A DNA stretch of 64,000 bases from positions 133,521,358-133,585,357 of the forward strand of contig CM065816.1 in the NCBI GenBank assembly GCA_033398695.1. Reading direction: 5' to 3'. The notes beneath the pieces are model-generated. The model did not search any database and was not told the DNA's origin. It was given only the letters and a program-made list of their open reading frames with translations. Position 1 is the stretch's first letter, and each line of letters starts with the position of its first letter. This document shows, piece by piece, positions 23,401-33,478 of this stretch. Made by a program: the position numbers and the translations under genes. This DNA comes from Orobanche coerulescens. Lineage: Eukaryota; Streptophyta; Magnoliopsida; Lamiales; Orobanchaceae.

Positions 23401-23744
23401 TCCCTAAATTTCTAGGAAGTTACAAAAACGGCCCAAACATCCGAAAATCACGATACAACGTCGGATTAACAAATCCGAAACTCACAACATGTTCTACTCA
23501 ATCATACGAACTCATGGAAGTAAGAAAATGGCGAAATCGAACGAGTTTAACGAGAATCAAATGCACATGAGACAAAATATAACACAAGATTAAATTACGT
23601 AAAAACATCATCGAGACCCGTCTAAGCGGAGAAACTCCAAGAACAAAATAGGTTCGGAATTCCAAAACAGTGTCAAGCGAGTTGTCGAAACGGACCTCCG
23701 CCGGAAAATGAAAATTACCGGAAATCGAATTTGCGGGTATTACA
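20414..23744 (-). repeat. 5' LTR of element E
   Basis: In plus orientation it starts TGTAACACCC and ends GGGTATTACA. It is followed by GCAAC, the target duplication. It carries the same palindromic words as the other copy. Confidence 0.93.
22931..23250 (-). promoter_or_regulatory. Paired CCGCGG palindrome array (E, 5' LTR)
   Basis: CCGCGG cores start at 22935, 22956, 23009, 23030, 23053, 23104, 23124, 23148, 23169, 23219 and 23240. Pair spacing is 21 bp (22935/22956, 23009/23030, 23148/23169, 23219/23240) or 20 bp (23104/23124). In element orientation CTGTAC stands 12 bases before the core at 23058 and at 23174. A GAGAGA tract follows the array on the element strand, near 22852. Confidence 0.82.
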
Positions 23745-23856
23745 GCAACTTAGTGAAAGTGTTACCTTTGCCCATTTTGGGTCTGTGGCAACAGAAAATT
23801 GGGTCTAAGGTAACACAGTTATGTGGTTGCCGAAGGCCATTTATGGCATAGTGTGT

Positions 23857-25516
23857 GAAGTGAGAGACGGTCAATGGGTTTGACAATGCCTGATTGTGAA
23901 CGAGTGACCATGCGGTGAGTACGGGGTGGTTCAGTGGGAGGTTGCGTAGATTGTGTTGGAGTGTCATGGTTATGTGTTTGTGTAGGAGATTGTTTGGTTG
24001 GTGAAGGTTGTGTTGCAGTAGTTGGGCTGTTGGTTTGTGGTAAATCGTTGAGTAGTGGGCTATTGGGTGGAATGGACTCATGATGGGTATTGGAAATGTC
24101 TTGCAGTGAATTTGGTGTTGGGGGGTGAGTGAGCACTTGCTGAAGGAAAGGGGATGGGGTAGAGTCTAAAAAGGTGTAGGAAGGTGGGGAGTCGAGTGTC
24201 ATGGAGCGGTAGGGAAATTGGGTTTCATCAAATGTGACGTGTCTGGAAAGTAAAATTTTGTTTGTTTCAAGGTCTAGGCATCGAAAACCACGGTGATAGG
24301 CGGGATAGCCTAAGAAAATGCACGGTGTTGCGCGTGGGGCAAGCTTGTGGGGTGAGTGAAGATGAGGATAGCAAAGGCACCCAAATATACGTAAGTTAGA
24401 GTAGTCGGGTGTTTTGTGAAAAATGCGTGTGTAGGGGATTTCGTTGTTGATGGCGGTAGAGGGTAAAAGATTAAGGAGATAGGCGGCCATATGAAGGGCC
24501 TCGACCCAAAAGGTTGGGGGTAGGTGGGCTTGAAACAAGAGCGTACGAATGACATTGTTGATGGTTCTAATCATGCATTCCGCCTTGCCATTTTGTTGAG
24601 AGGTTTTTGGGCAAGAGAATCTAAATTGTATACCATGGTTAGCAAAAAGTGTATGTAGTTGGTTATTGTCAAACTCACCACCATGGTCACATTGAAAACT
24701 TTTTATTTCGCATTTAAATTGGTTCTTAACATAATTACGAAAATGCAAAAACTGATCAAGCATGTCAGATTTATTACGGAGGGGGTAAATCCACAAATAA
24801 TGAGAGAAATGATCAAGAAATAATACGTAATATTTGAAACCACTTTTACTAGTAACCGGAGAAGTCCATCAATCGGAATGAATAATATCGAAACAATGTT
24901 CAACAGTAGACTTGGAACTATGAAAGGGAAGCTTTACATGTTTGCCAAGTTGGCATGCATGACAAACATGGGAAGACTTTTTATTGCACGAAATAAATTG
25001 GCGGGAAACAAGAGACCGTAGCACTTCGTCACCGGGATGACCAAGGCGTTGGTGCCACATGGAGGAACTTGTGGAGAGAAGAGCAGTAGGGATGGTGGAT
25101 GGATTGGTAACAGGATAGAGATCACCCGAACTGTCACATCGAAGGAGGATATGGCGAGTCCAGAAGTCCTTCACAGAAAAACTAAAGGCATCAAATTCAA
25201 TGGTACAATTATTATCTCTAGTAAATTGACGTACAGAAATGAGATTTTTAATAATATTGGGAGTGACAAGAACATTGTGTAAGTGAAGTGGGCGATGAGA
25301 GAATGGAATAATGCTATGTCCGGTGTTGGTTATGGGAATAGAATTTCCGTCACCAACGTGAACAGATGGAAATAAACGTTTGTTAAAAAGAGTACTTAAA
25401 TTACTTGCGTTGGTATTTAAATGGGAAGAAGCACCTGTATCCATGTTCCATGTTGGGTCTTGCAAGGTCATTGTGCTAAACGCACTTGATAGAGACGTAG
25501 ACTGGGACGGGTGCAT
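23857..25516 (-). pseudogene. Copia C protease, integrase and linker, broken
   Basis: Minus strand: the protease motif WNMDTGASSHL near 25440, the GAG-pre-integrase region with zinc-binding HQRLGHPGDE...CHACQLGKH, then the integrase core with SFQCDHGGEFDNNQL and SQQNGKAECMIRT (acidic residues of the DDE set kept). The frame ends with VTRSQSGIVKP and joins the RT half at 9091 across the CACTA insertion. A TGA near 24866 interrupts HSD-WTSP. The integrase would insert element cDNA into chromosomes. It is dead here. Confidence 0.87.
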
Positions 25517-26611
25517 GTCGGGTGTGGGTCCAAGGATACCGTTAGATGGAGCTTGTTGTGGATAGGTAGCTTGTTGATGAATCTGTTAGGCTACAAGGGG
25601 TTGTTGGGCTGCGTATGATTGGGCATGAGATGGGTCGTATATTGGTTGGTGATATAAGGTTGTGTGATAGGCTTGTTGTATTGGTGTACGGCCCATGATA
25701 GAAGGGGAAGTAATATTGTTTTGTCTTGCATGATAATACCCAGGAGCATAAGGAATATTGTTTTGGTTATTAGTTTGTGTACCAGACCCTCGACCAAACG
25801 TCCCTTTGGTATTTTTGAGACCACTTCTATTGCGGTGGTCATGTATGAATTTACACCGATCCCCGAACTTGCATGACCCTCTACAAAAATGATTACACAA
25901 CTGTGGAAATGGTTGATTAGAAGTACCCTTTTGTCCCGACGAGTTGGTGGCCAAAAGAATGTTAGGCGAGGATGAGGAGCTGTCGATCGTGATTTGAGGG
26001 TTGCTTGCATCTGTCAACGTGGACTCCTCAAGAAGTAACATGTTCCGGGCCGTTTCGAATGTTGGTAGAGGTTCCTTATGTCGTATGAGACGAGCAATGC
26101 CTTTAAAACGTTCGTCAAGGCCATTAATAGCATACATGACGAGGTTTTTGTCACTTACTTTTTCACCAAGGTTTTGCAAACGATCCGCCATAGTACGTAT
26201 CTTAGTGCAATACGCATTAATAGTGAGACTACCCAGTTTGATGGAGCGTAGTTCACTATCAAGGGTTATTGCACGTGCGTCTTTGTTGTCGTGAAAAAGG
26301 TCCTTGATGTGATCCCATAGAGCTTTTGCACTCCCAGGTGTAGACACCACTTGGTCTTGGAGGGATTCTGCTAGCGTACCCAATATCCACACCTTCACTA
26401 GGTCGTCTTGTTTGTTCTATTCTGGGTCGGTGTTGCTCGTAGTGGTTCCCTCAATGTGTTGTTTTAATCCAAGACTTCCAAGATGAATTTTTAGGAAGGA
26501 ACTCCATGAGTTGTAGTTGTGTTTGTCAAGGCTCAGCTTGATTGGTACGTTAAACGTACAATTTTGGTGTTAGATGTGGTAGTGGGATTGATAACTTCAT
26601 CACCAGCCATG
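25517..26611 (-). pseudogene. Copia C gag, broken
   Basis: Starts with ATG at 26611 (MAGDEVINP) shortly after the primer site. A frameshift near 26540 is followed by the copia gag core (SLDKHNYNSWSSFLKIHL, VKVWILGTLAESLQDQV, YAINGLDERFKGIARLIRHK, the UBN2 pattern) and an atypical zinc finger (CNHFCRGSCKFGDRCKFIH), which looks like CCCH rather than the usual CCHC knuckle. Stops occur near 26413 (TAG) and 25583 (TAA). Both could be C-to-T changes from CAG and CAA. Confidence 0.82.
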
Positions 26612-26712
26612 GATTTTGATTGTTGTATTAGGGTAGTTTGTTACAGATTGGTGAGAATAGAGAGAAGGGAGGGTAGCAGGTTATAGATCGGTTTATTTGG
26701 AGAGAAAAAAAT

Positions 26713-26727
26713 ATGGCTTTGATACCA
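26713..26727 (-). other. Primer-binding site of copia C
   Basis: The minus strand reads TGGTATCAAAGCCAT directly after the LTR end at 26728. One change from the initiator-Met pattern TGGTATCAGAGC. Confidence 0.82.
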
Positions 26728-26892
26728 TGTTGATTGATATGTTTTTCCCCGTCTCTCAAAAGCAGTACATCATACATATAGATATGCATCCCACTAATTA
26801 CGCTAAACAAATCTATATAGGGGACAGCATATAAAGACTTTTGACAAAAGAAACACTTATGACAAATGACAGCTAATAAACTTTGACTAATA
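26728..26892 (-). repeat. 5' LTR of copia C
   Basis: Partner of 2960-3128. The outer edge abuts the ATACC duplication at 26893-26897. Confidence 0.85.
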
Positions 26893-26897
26893 ATACC

Positions 26898-27151
26898 AAC
26901 CTCCCTTTGAAGCACAAGATCATTTTCCCAAAAGGGGTCCGTCTCAACAAAGACCAACTCTTAGAAGGGATAACATCCCGATACTCGTTCAAAAATCTAT
27001 TTCATATTTAGACCACCATAATTAAGCCCCATAACATATAAGGTAGTGGGTTGTCTTAGAAACTAATTCCATATTATAATCAATATAAACGACAGAATAA
27101 CAACCCATGAATGCTTGTTGACCCATGAATGCTTGTTGCAGAATACCCCAT
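26898..27151 (-). pseudogene. Host-level flank, other half of the split coding sequence
   Basis: The minus strand of about 26898-26990 encodes NEYRDVIPSKSWSLL and RRTPFGKMILCFKGRLV in the frame that continues at 2954. Higher coordinates look noncoding and include two tandem copies of an 18-bp unit ACCCATGAATGCTTGTTG (27103-27139). CCCAT at 27147-27151 is the left duplication of copia A. Confidence 0.4.
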
Positions 27152-28104
27152 TGTTGGGAAAAATACCGAAAATAGTCACGTCACAATGAAAAATGCGGAA
27201 CCTCGTTTGACAATTTTCCAATCTTCAATTGTAACTTCGTGATTACTGATGAGTAGAGCACACAATTACAACTCGACAAAAATAATACAAATGATATACC
27301 AAAAGCGATAAATAACGAGACACAATTTTAGCGTGGAAAACCCCTCAAGACGAGAGTAAAAAGCACGGGACCGAAGCCGCTTAAATCCACTATCACCAAT
27401 ACACAATACACGATTCGTCCCTAATACAAACTAAGGGTATACATCAATAATCTTCAAATGCTTGGTAATAAACAATCTTCAAGTATTTGGAATATACAAT
27501 AACAACAAGATCGAGAAAAGAAAACACCATAAATAGATTACACAAAAAGCTAATGAAATACCCGAACTTCCGGACTCAAAACCTCGATCTACTCTGGTGA
27601 AAAGATTTGCCCAATAGTTACCAAGCTCTTGTCAAAATATCACGACGATCCGACCGATGAATCTCCGGGAAATTGAAGAAATATATTTCTCTCTCTTGTT
27701 TCTCTCTCTTTGTTGCTCTCAAAAATTGGTGAAGGAATGAAGAAAAAACCGCAGAAAAATCTGCCTAAAAAGAAACCCAAGTGCTGGGTTGACCCTGTGT
27801 GCCTAGGCGCATACATTGCGTGCCTAGGCACACTAAAAAAAATGGCAAAAAAGTCCCAGGGGGCCTAGGCACATAAGGGCTACGCCTAGGCGCAGAGTAC
27901 AGTGAGTTCCAGGGGGCCTAGGCACAGACACGGAGTACAGTAGGGTCCAGCGATTTATAGCTCATCAGTAGGGGGCCGCGGCCCGGAATACAGTGGTAGG
28001 AGTTCTCGGCCAAAAAATAGTGTGCCGTGTCCCGGATGGTTTGTGCCGCGGCCCGGAGTCTAGTCGACCCCGAGAAGGCCTATATTTCGGAAATAACTCC
28101 TACA
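27152..28104 (-). repeat. 3' LTR of copia A
   Basis: In plus orientation TGTTGGGAAAA...AACTCCTACA. It matches 49700-50679 but has lost two of the ten palindromic words by small deletions near 27925 and 27990. Minus-strand TATA box CTATAAAT at 27953-27960. Confidence 0.93.
27802..28056 (-). promoter_or_regulatory. Paired CCTAGG / CCGCGG words around the TATA box (A, 3' LTR)
   Basis: CCTAGG cores at 27802/27823 and 27864/27885 (both 21 bp apart) and 27917 (partner deleted). CCGCGG-type cores at 27976 (partner deleted) and 28025/28046 (21 bp). The TATA box at 27953-27960 separates the two word types: CCGCGG words upstream, CCTAGG words downstream in element orientation. Confidence 0.8.
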
Positions 28105-30185
28105 AATCTCCCCCTTTCTGGAATATAGGAAGAGTTTGCCATCCCAGAGATCGAACAACACACTTTCACCTTTTCTCTACTCAACGCCTTGGTTAACATA
28201 TCGGAACCATTATCATCGGTATGAACTTTATCAAGTTCAAATAAACCATCCTCCAATGCATCTTGGATCCAATGGTACCTCGCATCGATATGTTTTGTTC
28301 TCTTATGAAAAGTCGCATTCTTAGCCAAATGAATCGCATTTTGACTATCACAAAAAACCACGTAACGTCGTTGCCGGAAGCCTAGCTCTCGTAAAAACAT
28401 TTTCAACCATAAAAGCTCTTTACTCGCTTCAACCACCGCAATATACTCGGCCTCCGTTGTAGACAAGGCAACGCATATTTGCATTCTTGATTGCCATGAC
28501 ACGGCTCCCCCTGCAAATGTCATCAAATAACCGGAAGTGGATTTTCGGTTATCTTCGTTACCAGTCATATCCGAATCGGAATATCCAACAAGCATTGCTT
28601 TCCCATTTCTAAACGTAATCCCCAATTTGGACGTACCCCGTAAATATCTAAATATCCATTTTACGGCTTCACAATGCTTCTTTCCCGGATTTGATAGAAA
28701 ACGGCTCACCACTCCCACGGCATGAGCAATGTCGGGCCTAGTACATACCATGGCATACATCAAACTCCCGACCGCCGAGGCATATGGAATTTTAGCCATT
28801 TCCTCAATCTCTTCCTTCATCTTAGGGCAATATTTGCTCGTCAATTTAAAATTGTTAGTAAGAGGCGAACTAACAACTTTAGCCTTGTCCATGTTGAAGT
28901 GTTTAAGCACCTTCTCGATATATTGCTCTTGTGACATGTGTAATTTCCGGGCTGCTCTATCCCGAGTAATTCTTATCCCAAGAATTTGTTTAGCGGCCCC
29001 CAAGTCTTTCATAGCAAAAGACTTATTCAATTCTTTCTTCAAGTTGGCAATCCTTTCGGAATTCTTGCCAACAATCAACATGTCGTCCACGTAAAGCAAT
29101 AAGATGATAAAATCATCATCTCCAAATTTCATAAAAAATACGCAATGGTCTAGGGTCGTCTTTCGATAGCCTTGCTCCCCCATAACCGACTCAAACTTTT
29201 TGTACCATTGCCGTGGTACTTGCTTCAACCCGTATAAACTCTTCCGGAGTTTACAAACATAATCCTCTTTGCCTTTGACCCCAAACCCTTCCGGTTACTT
29301 CATATAAATTTCTTTGTCAAGGTCTCCATGAAGAAATGCTGTCTTGACATCCATTTGCTCAACCTCAAGATCAATACTAGCCGCAATACCAAGGACCAAT
29401 CGAATCAATCCTATCTTCACAACCGGAGAAAAAACCTCGTCAAAATCAATGCCATTCTTTTGACTAAATCCTTTCACTATGAGTCTAGCTTTGTATCAGG
29501 GCAACGAAGTATGCTCCTCCGACTTCACCCTATACACCCATTTATTCCTCAAAGCTCTCTTGCCTTTCGGCAACTTCACCAACTCGTACATGTTATTCTC
29601 ATGCAAGGAACTCATCTCGTCTTGCATGGAATCTATCCACTTCTTCTTCTTTTCATCCTCCATATCCTCCACAAAATATTCGGGCTTTCCCTCGTCGGTG
29701 AGTAAGACATACTCATCGGCCGAATAACGAGTGGAGGGATGACGGACCCTCATCGACCGTCTATGTGGAACAAAAGATGGCATGTTCGTCACGGGTAGCT
29801 CAGGATGAGCTCCATCGGTGTCCTCTTGTATCAACTCATCATTGTCATCGGCATCATGTTGTTCATCATTTTGGACATCCTCTCCACCGGGTGTCTCAAT
29901 ATATTGTGGAGGAACGGGGTCCAAATCAATAAGATCATAGTCATGTTGTGGAGCCGACTCTCCATTCTCAACATCCTTCATCGTTTGATCTTTAACAAAA
30001 GCAACATCTCTTGACCGAACAAGCTTCTTGGTCACCGGGTCATACAATCTATACCCGAACTCATCAAGCCCGTAACCAATAAAAATACATGGCTTCGTCT
30101 TGGAATCAAGCTTTGATCTCTCATCATTCGGAATGTGTACAAAAACTTTACATCCAAAAACCCTTAAGTGGTGGTATGAGATGTC
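28080..30185 (-). pseudogene. Copia A pol, C-terminal half (RT, RNase H)
   Basis: The minus-strand frame starts directly inside the TTTAC duplication with HHLRVFGCKVFVHIPNDERS (integrase C-terminal part), then the linker, RT (ALRNKWVYRVK, VKGFSQKNGIDFDEVFSPVV, MDVKTAFLHGDLDKEIYM, LYGLKQVPRQWYKKFE, LLLYVDDMLIVG with YVDD) and RNase H (GYSDSDMTG, TTEAEYIAV, FCDSQNAIHLAKN, RTKHIDARYHWI). Stops at 29496-29498 (TGA, Arg expected) and 29295-29297 (TAA, Gln expected) are the only breaks in over 690 codons. The frame runs through the polypurine tract into the LTR. It joins 47715-49640 across the nested insertion. Confidence 0.9.
28105..28117 (-). other. Polypurine tract of copia A
   Basis: The minus strand reads AAAGGGGGAGATT immediately before the 3' LTR. 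Confidence 0.82.
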
Positions 30186-30190
30186 TTTAC

Positions 30191-31241
30191 TGATGGAGGT
30201 AGATCGGAATATGCGCTGTGTTGCAAAAGTGTGAATATAAGGTGCAGAAATTAAATGGCACAAGGATTTATAGAAGTTCGGATATAATCGAGCCTACGTC
30301 CTCTCTGGGTATCTTTTTCTATAGGTTGAAGATAAAAACCTCTGCACCTCTCTTCTATCGGTCGAGGGATAACCGTTACAATCACGTCTTCTATTGGTCC
30401 GTGATAAACCACTCATACTTGTCTTTGTGTCGGTCCAAGTTAAATCCTTTTCCTTTTCTATCGGACAAGTAATCAACCGCTCTAGCTTTCTATTGGTACT
30501 AGATAAACCTCACTAAGATAGCGATTGCGATTCTAATAATGCTGGATCCTTGATCCTAATAACACCGAATCCAATCGTATCTTTTCTTTTACCTCTCGTG
30601 CATGTGTTGAATCTATAAACACTCAAACTAACAATATAAACTCAATATCACAACAACAATAATATCAATATGAATATCTGATCAATGAGTTGTTTGCTTG
30701 AAGTTTTTGTATGGAATAATACCAAGGATATGGTATTTATAGGCTCCAAAGCCTTACTAGCCGTTAGCCTCCTGACACTCCATTACGGCCGCTATCTTCT
30801 TCACATTACGTACGCTACTGACATTACGTACATTAACCTCACATGTTTACGTACGTTAGCTTAGTCCAGTTTCAGTCCAGCAACATTTCTTTATTTCTTT
30901 ACATACATTATCAACAATCCATTATGTACGTTAAGCTTACATCATTGCTGATGTTATATATCCGTTGCCGCCTTTTTGACTTTGACTCTTCCCAACGTTC
31001 TTCTCGTTTGAACTCTGAAATACATCTTTACGTACGCTAACCATCATCTCTTACGTATGCTTAGTGGCTCACATTACGTATATTATATTACTTATGTTAC
31101 GTACGTTAAGCTTGCATAAATCCAGATTTTTGCACTTCGTTTCCTTCGATGCTTTGCTTCGTCTTTTTGTTGTTTTGTTTTGTGTAACAACTTAATCATA
31201 AAAACATTATTAAAGCATGTATGGAACAGAATGTTCCAACA
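30191..31241 (-). repeat. 3' LTR of element B
   Basis: Plus orientation TGATGGAGGTAGATCGG...ATGTTCCAACA, that is TGTTGGAA...CCATCA on the element strand. Same length as 46664-47714. Its words (near 30806, 30824, 30847, 30921, 31031, 31053, 31099) are more decayed than in the other LTR. Minus-strand TATA box near 30737-30746. Confidence 0.92.
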
Positions 31242-32011
31242 ATCTCCCCCTTTTTGATGATTACAAAACAACACTTTGTCAATGGGATTTACCTGCAAAA
31301 ATACAAATATATGTATATATTTACAGACTAAAGTTTTTGACTTTGTCTGTTTCGTTAGTATCTTCTCCCATTTCTTTTTTGTTTACTTCTTCTTTCCTTT
31401 TCTTTTTCGACTCCTTCTTTTCTTTTTCGAATTTTCAAATTTTCATCATCTTTTCGACGTCTCATCATTTTTCTTTTCAGCATCATCTTTTCGACTCAAC
31501 TTCAATTTTCTCCCCCTTTCAGGGTTAATCCCATTTTTCTCCTTTCTCCCCCTCTTTGTTTTCATCAAAAAGTGTAATAATAAAAAAAATACCAATTGGA
31601 TATAGGATACCAAATATAAAGTATGCATGATACAAAATGATGAATATAACTATATGTATTAATAGGTGTGTAACACCCCTGAAAATATTATCTCCCTTTT
31701 TTTTAAAATTATACTCCCCCTAAGTAAAATACAAATTAATTTTTGGGGATACAACCTATAGCTGATTTTTGTTTCGAGACGTGAACGATGTTTGGGATGG
31801 TGATTCCTTTAGGAATCCAAATTTTTTTAATTTTAATCGTCCGTCTTGGGCTTTTACAGTTTGAAATATGGTGCCCAATTTTGCAAACATTTTTCGCAAT
31901 GGGGTATCTTCAAGTTCACGGATTCGGTTTTAAAATTTTATTTGAATCCCAACCCCTGTTTGTTCAAAGTAAATTTCTGAACCGAGAGCATTTGTTCAAA
32001 TTTCTCGTTTC
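31242..32011 (-). pseudogene. Element B gag C-terminal part and 3' noncoding region
   Basis: From 32011 downward the minus strand continues the gag frame cut by the Tat element. It encodes a counterpart of D's C-terminal region (KFEQ, a CEKCLQ-type second zinc knuckle near 31890, a basic KSPRRTIKIKK-like tail ending near 31750), with frame damage. The region below 31740 is noncoding and ends in the polypurine tract AAAAAGGGGGAGAT next to the LTR at 31241. Confidence 0.65.
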
Positions 32012-32016
32012 CACAC
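32012..32016. other. Target-site duplication of the Tat element
   Basis: CACAC here matches CACAC at 45349-45353 on the outer edge of the other LTR. Confidence 0.88.
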
Positions 32017-32981
32017 TGTTGTTACCCAAAATATTATCCGAAGATAGTATTGCTGGAATGATTGAGTAACAAATAAATGCGAGAACACTTCCGTGAGAAA
32101 ATAGATAACACAAGATTTGCCGGGGTTGTTAATCCCGGGCTTGAATGCTTTCGCGAGATGATATTAATAAATATACTGTCGAGTACAAATATTAATGTTA
32201 GAATCTATTACAATGAGTGTAAAGACTTCTAGTTATCTAGGCTGTAGAGCGCGTAGATTGCCGGAAGAACCAGATACGTAAATCTGTGAGTTCTTGCTTG
32301 GGATGTATGATAAGTGTCTATGAATATCACTATGAATGTATAAGTGGTTGCCATATGAGTCTTTGATTCTCTTTCTGTGTGTATTTTGCACTGTATTCAC
32401 GGTAAAATCGCGTCTTCTTTGGCCACTGCAGTGAGTTCTCTATTTATAGGGGACAAGGTAGTTGGGACCTCTCAGGCGATCGCGGGCGACCGCCATTTTC
32501 TATATTATAATAAGATGGCCGATCGTCCCGTCACGTGGGGCTGTTCCCTTAAAGTCTGGGGTCGCTGCTTGTGGCCAGCTGTGCGAGCCAATTGGAAGCC
32601 AGCACGCGTCCTGGGTCGCTGTCCGGGGAGGACCCATTTTGTACCTTTCGGCGGCCCTGTCGGTAGGTGTGGTAGGTGACAGGCTGGGGTCAAAGGTCCT
32701 ATCTGTCGGCGCCCTTTGAAGATCCGCACGTGGGCCACCGTCCAAGATTCGGCCTTCGACGACTTTGATGGATGTTGGATCCATACGTGGTACGAGACGA
32801 TCGCCTCTGGTTCGCTCATTAAAGACGATCGCCAGATATCAAAAGACGATCGATGGGTACCAAAAGACGGTCGCCGTATTGTGCCGATCGCTGGGCATTT
32901 GCCCAGAGTATGTCTTTTATGGTTGGCTTCTCTGATCGTGATGCCGATCGCCTTTCGAGGCGTATTAATCGCCGCACAACA
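32017..32981 (-). repeat. 3' LTR of the Tat element
   Basis: Matches 44395-45348. Minus-strand TATA box CTATAAATA at 32441-32449. GATCG-containing palindromic words lie on the upstream side (32477-32950). Differences from the other LTR concentrate at 32560-32670 in CTGG/CCGG-like runs. Confidence 0.93.
32477..32950 (-). promoter_or_regulatory. CGATCG word array upstream of the TATA box (Tat LTR)
   Basis: GACGATCGCC-like words have CGATCG cores at 32477, 32520, 32798, 32826, 32847, 32868 (CGGTCG), 32885 and 32945. The run 32826/32847/32868 has exact 21-bp steps, as does 45193/45214/45235 in the other LTR. GATCG is also frequent in the rest of this element, so part of the array may reflect element-wide word bias. 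Confidence 0.6.
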
Positions 32982-33321
32982 ATTGCCGCCCAGCTCGCCT
33001 CGATGTTGAAAACACGGGGTGAGGTGGCACTGTTGGCGATCGCCGATGTTTAGACGATCAGGCGATCTGCTTTCAACTTTGGACGATCTCTTTTTTGCGC
33101 TGGGAATAGCGGGAAATGAAGGTGGGCTCTCGAAACATTGCAAGGACACGCATCGCGCTACTATTGGTGGAGTCCGATGGTCTGTCATATTTGTCGCCTG
33201 GCGTGCCCTCGAAAATACGCGTACGCGGGATTCGAAGGCCGCATTTAATGCGTCCCCTCACTGACGGTTGCTATTCAGCCCTCGGACTTTCGCCTATTTG
33301 CACAGAGGCCCCCGCCTCCAT

Positions 33322-33329
33322 CTATAAAT
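33322..33329 (+). promoter_or_regulatory. TATA box of the Tat antisense gene
   Basis: CTATAAAT on the plus strand lies 150 bases upstream of the first antisense ATG (33479), outside the LTR. A pyrimidine-rich start-site-like stretch (CTTCTTCATTCTCACCC) follows at about 33341. It suggests that the antisense gene has its own promoter. This is inferred from motif and position. Confidence 0.55.
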
Positions 33330-33478
33330 GGGGCTAGGGCTTCTTCATTCTCACCCTTCACGCATCCTTGCATTTTTAGCCGAAACTCTGCAGAATTTTC
33401 CGGAGCTTCTTGTGCCGATCGTCTTCCTTTCTCTAGGTAAGAAAAATCAATCTTCTCTCTCCCTTTACTTTCTATAAT

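Larger units (their letters stand above)
14785..23744 (-). mobile_element. Tekay-like element E, long LTRs and gag remnant only
   Basis: Two LTRs of about 3.3 kb (14785-18119 as 3' LTR, 20414-23744 as 5' LTR) flank only 2.3 kb of internal DNA. On the minus strand a primer site follows the 5' LTR and a polypurine tract AAGGAGGGTAGAA precedes the 3' LTR. The duplication GCAAC is at 14780-14784 and 23745-23749. The long TGTAATA...TGTTACA LTRs and the tail TTTAAGGAGGGTAGAA fit the Tekay/Del chromovirus lineage, though no pol is left to prove it. The only coding trace is a zinc-knuckle gag piece. G (54780 onward) is a relative. Confidence 0.87.
9095..23853. mobile_element. Non-autonomous CACTA transposon with captured host exons
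   Basis: The ends are CACTACGCCATAGATGGC (9095-9112) and, on the other strand at the right, CACTATGCCATAAATGGC (23853-23836), flanked by the 3-bp duplication TGT (9092-9094, 23854-23856). The CACTA start, the 3-bp duplication and subterminal GGTAACAC/GTGTTACC repeats at both ends fit the CACTA (En/Spm) superfamily. Without the nested element E (14785-23744) it is about 5.8 kb. I found no transposase (TNPD/TNPA-like) coding. It carries exon pieces of CCT6 and of a second host gene, that is, transduplicated gene fragments. It sits in the pol frame of copia C. Confidence 0.85.
2960..26892 (-). mobile_element. Ty1/copia retrotransposon C, interrupted twice
   Basis: The element runs on the minus strand: 5' LTR 26728-26892, primer site 26713-26727, gag 25586-26611, protease and integrase 23857-25516, reverse transcriptase and RNase H 7571-9091, 3' LTR 2960-3128. 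The pol frame is cut at 23854/9094 by the CACTA element (TSD TGT), and the end after RNase H is cut by element D (TSD TAAAC). Flanking ATACC duplications support a single insertion. The LTRs are only about 165 bp and lack the palindromic word arrays of the other families here. Stops and frameshifts in gag, integrase and RT show that the element is dead. It is among the oldest insertions in the window. Confidence 0.88.

Noticed and set aside
32377..33337. Multiple open frames in and next to the Tat LTR
   Set aside because: They overlap on both strands, repeat in the other LTR (44755-45516), and have no family features. The TATA box and words explain the sequence better.
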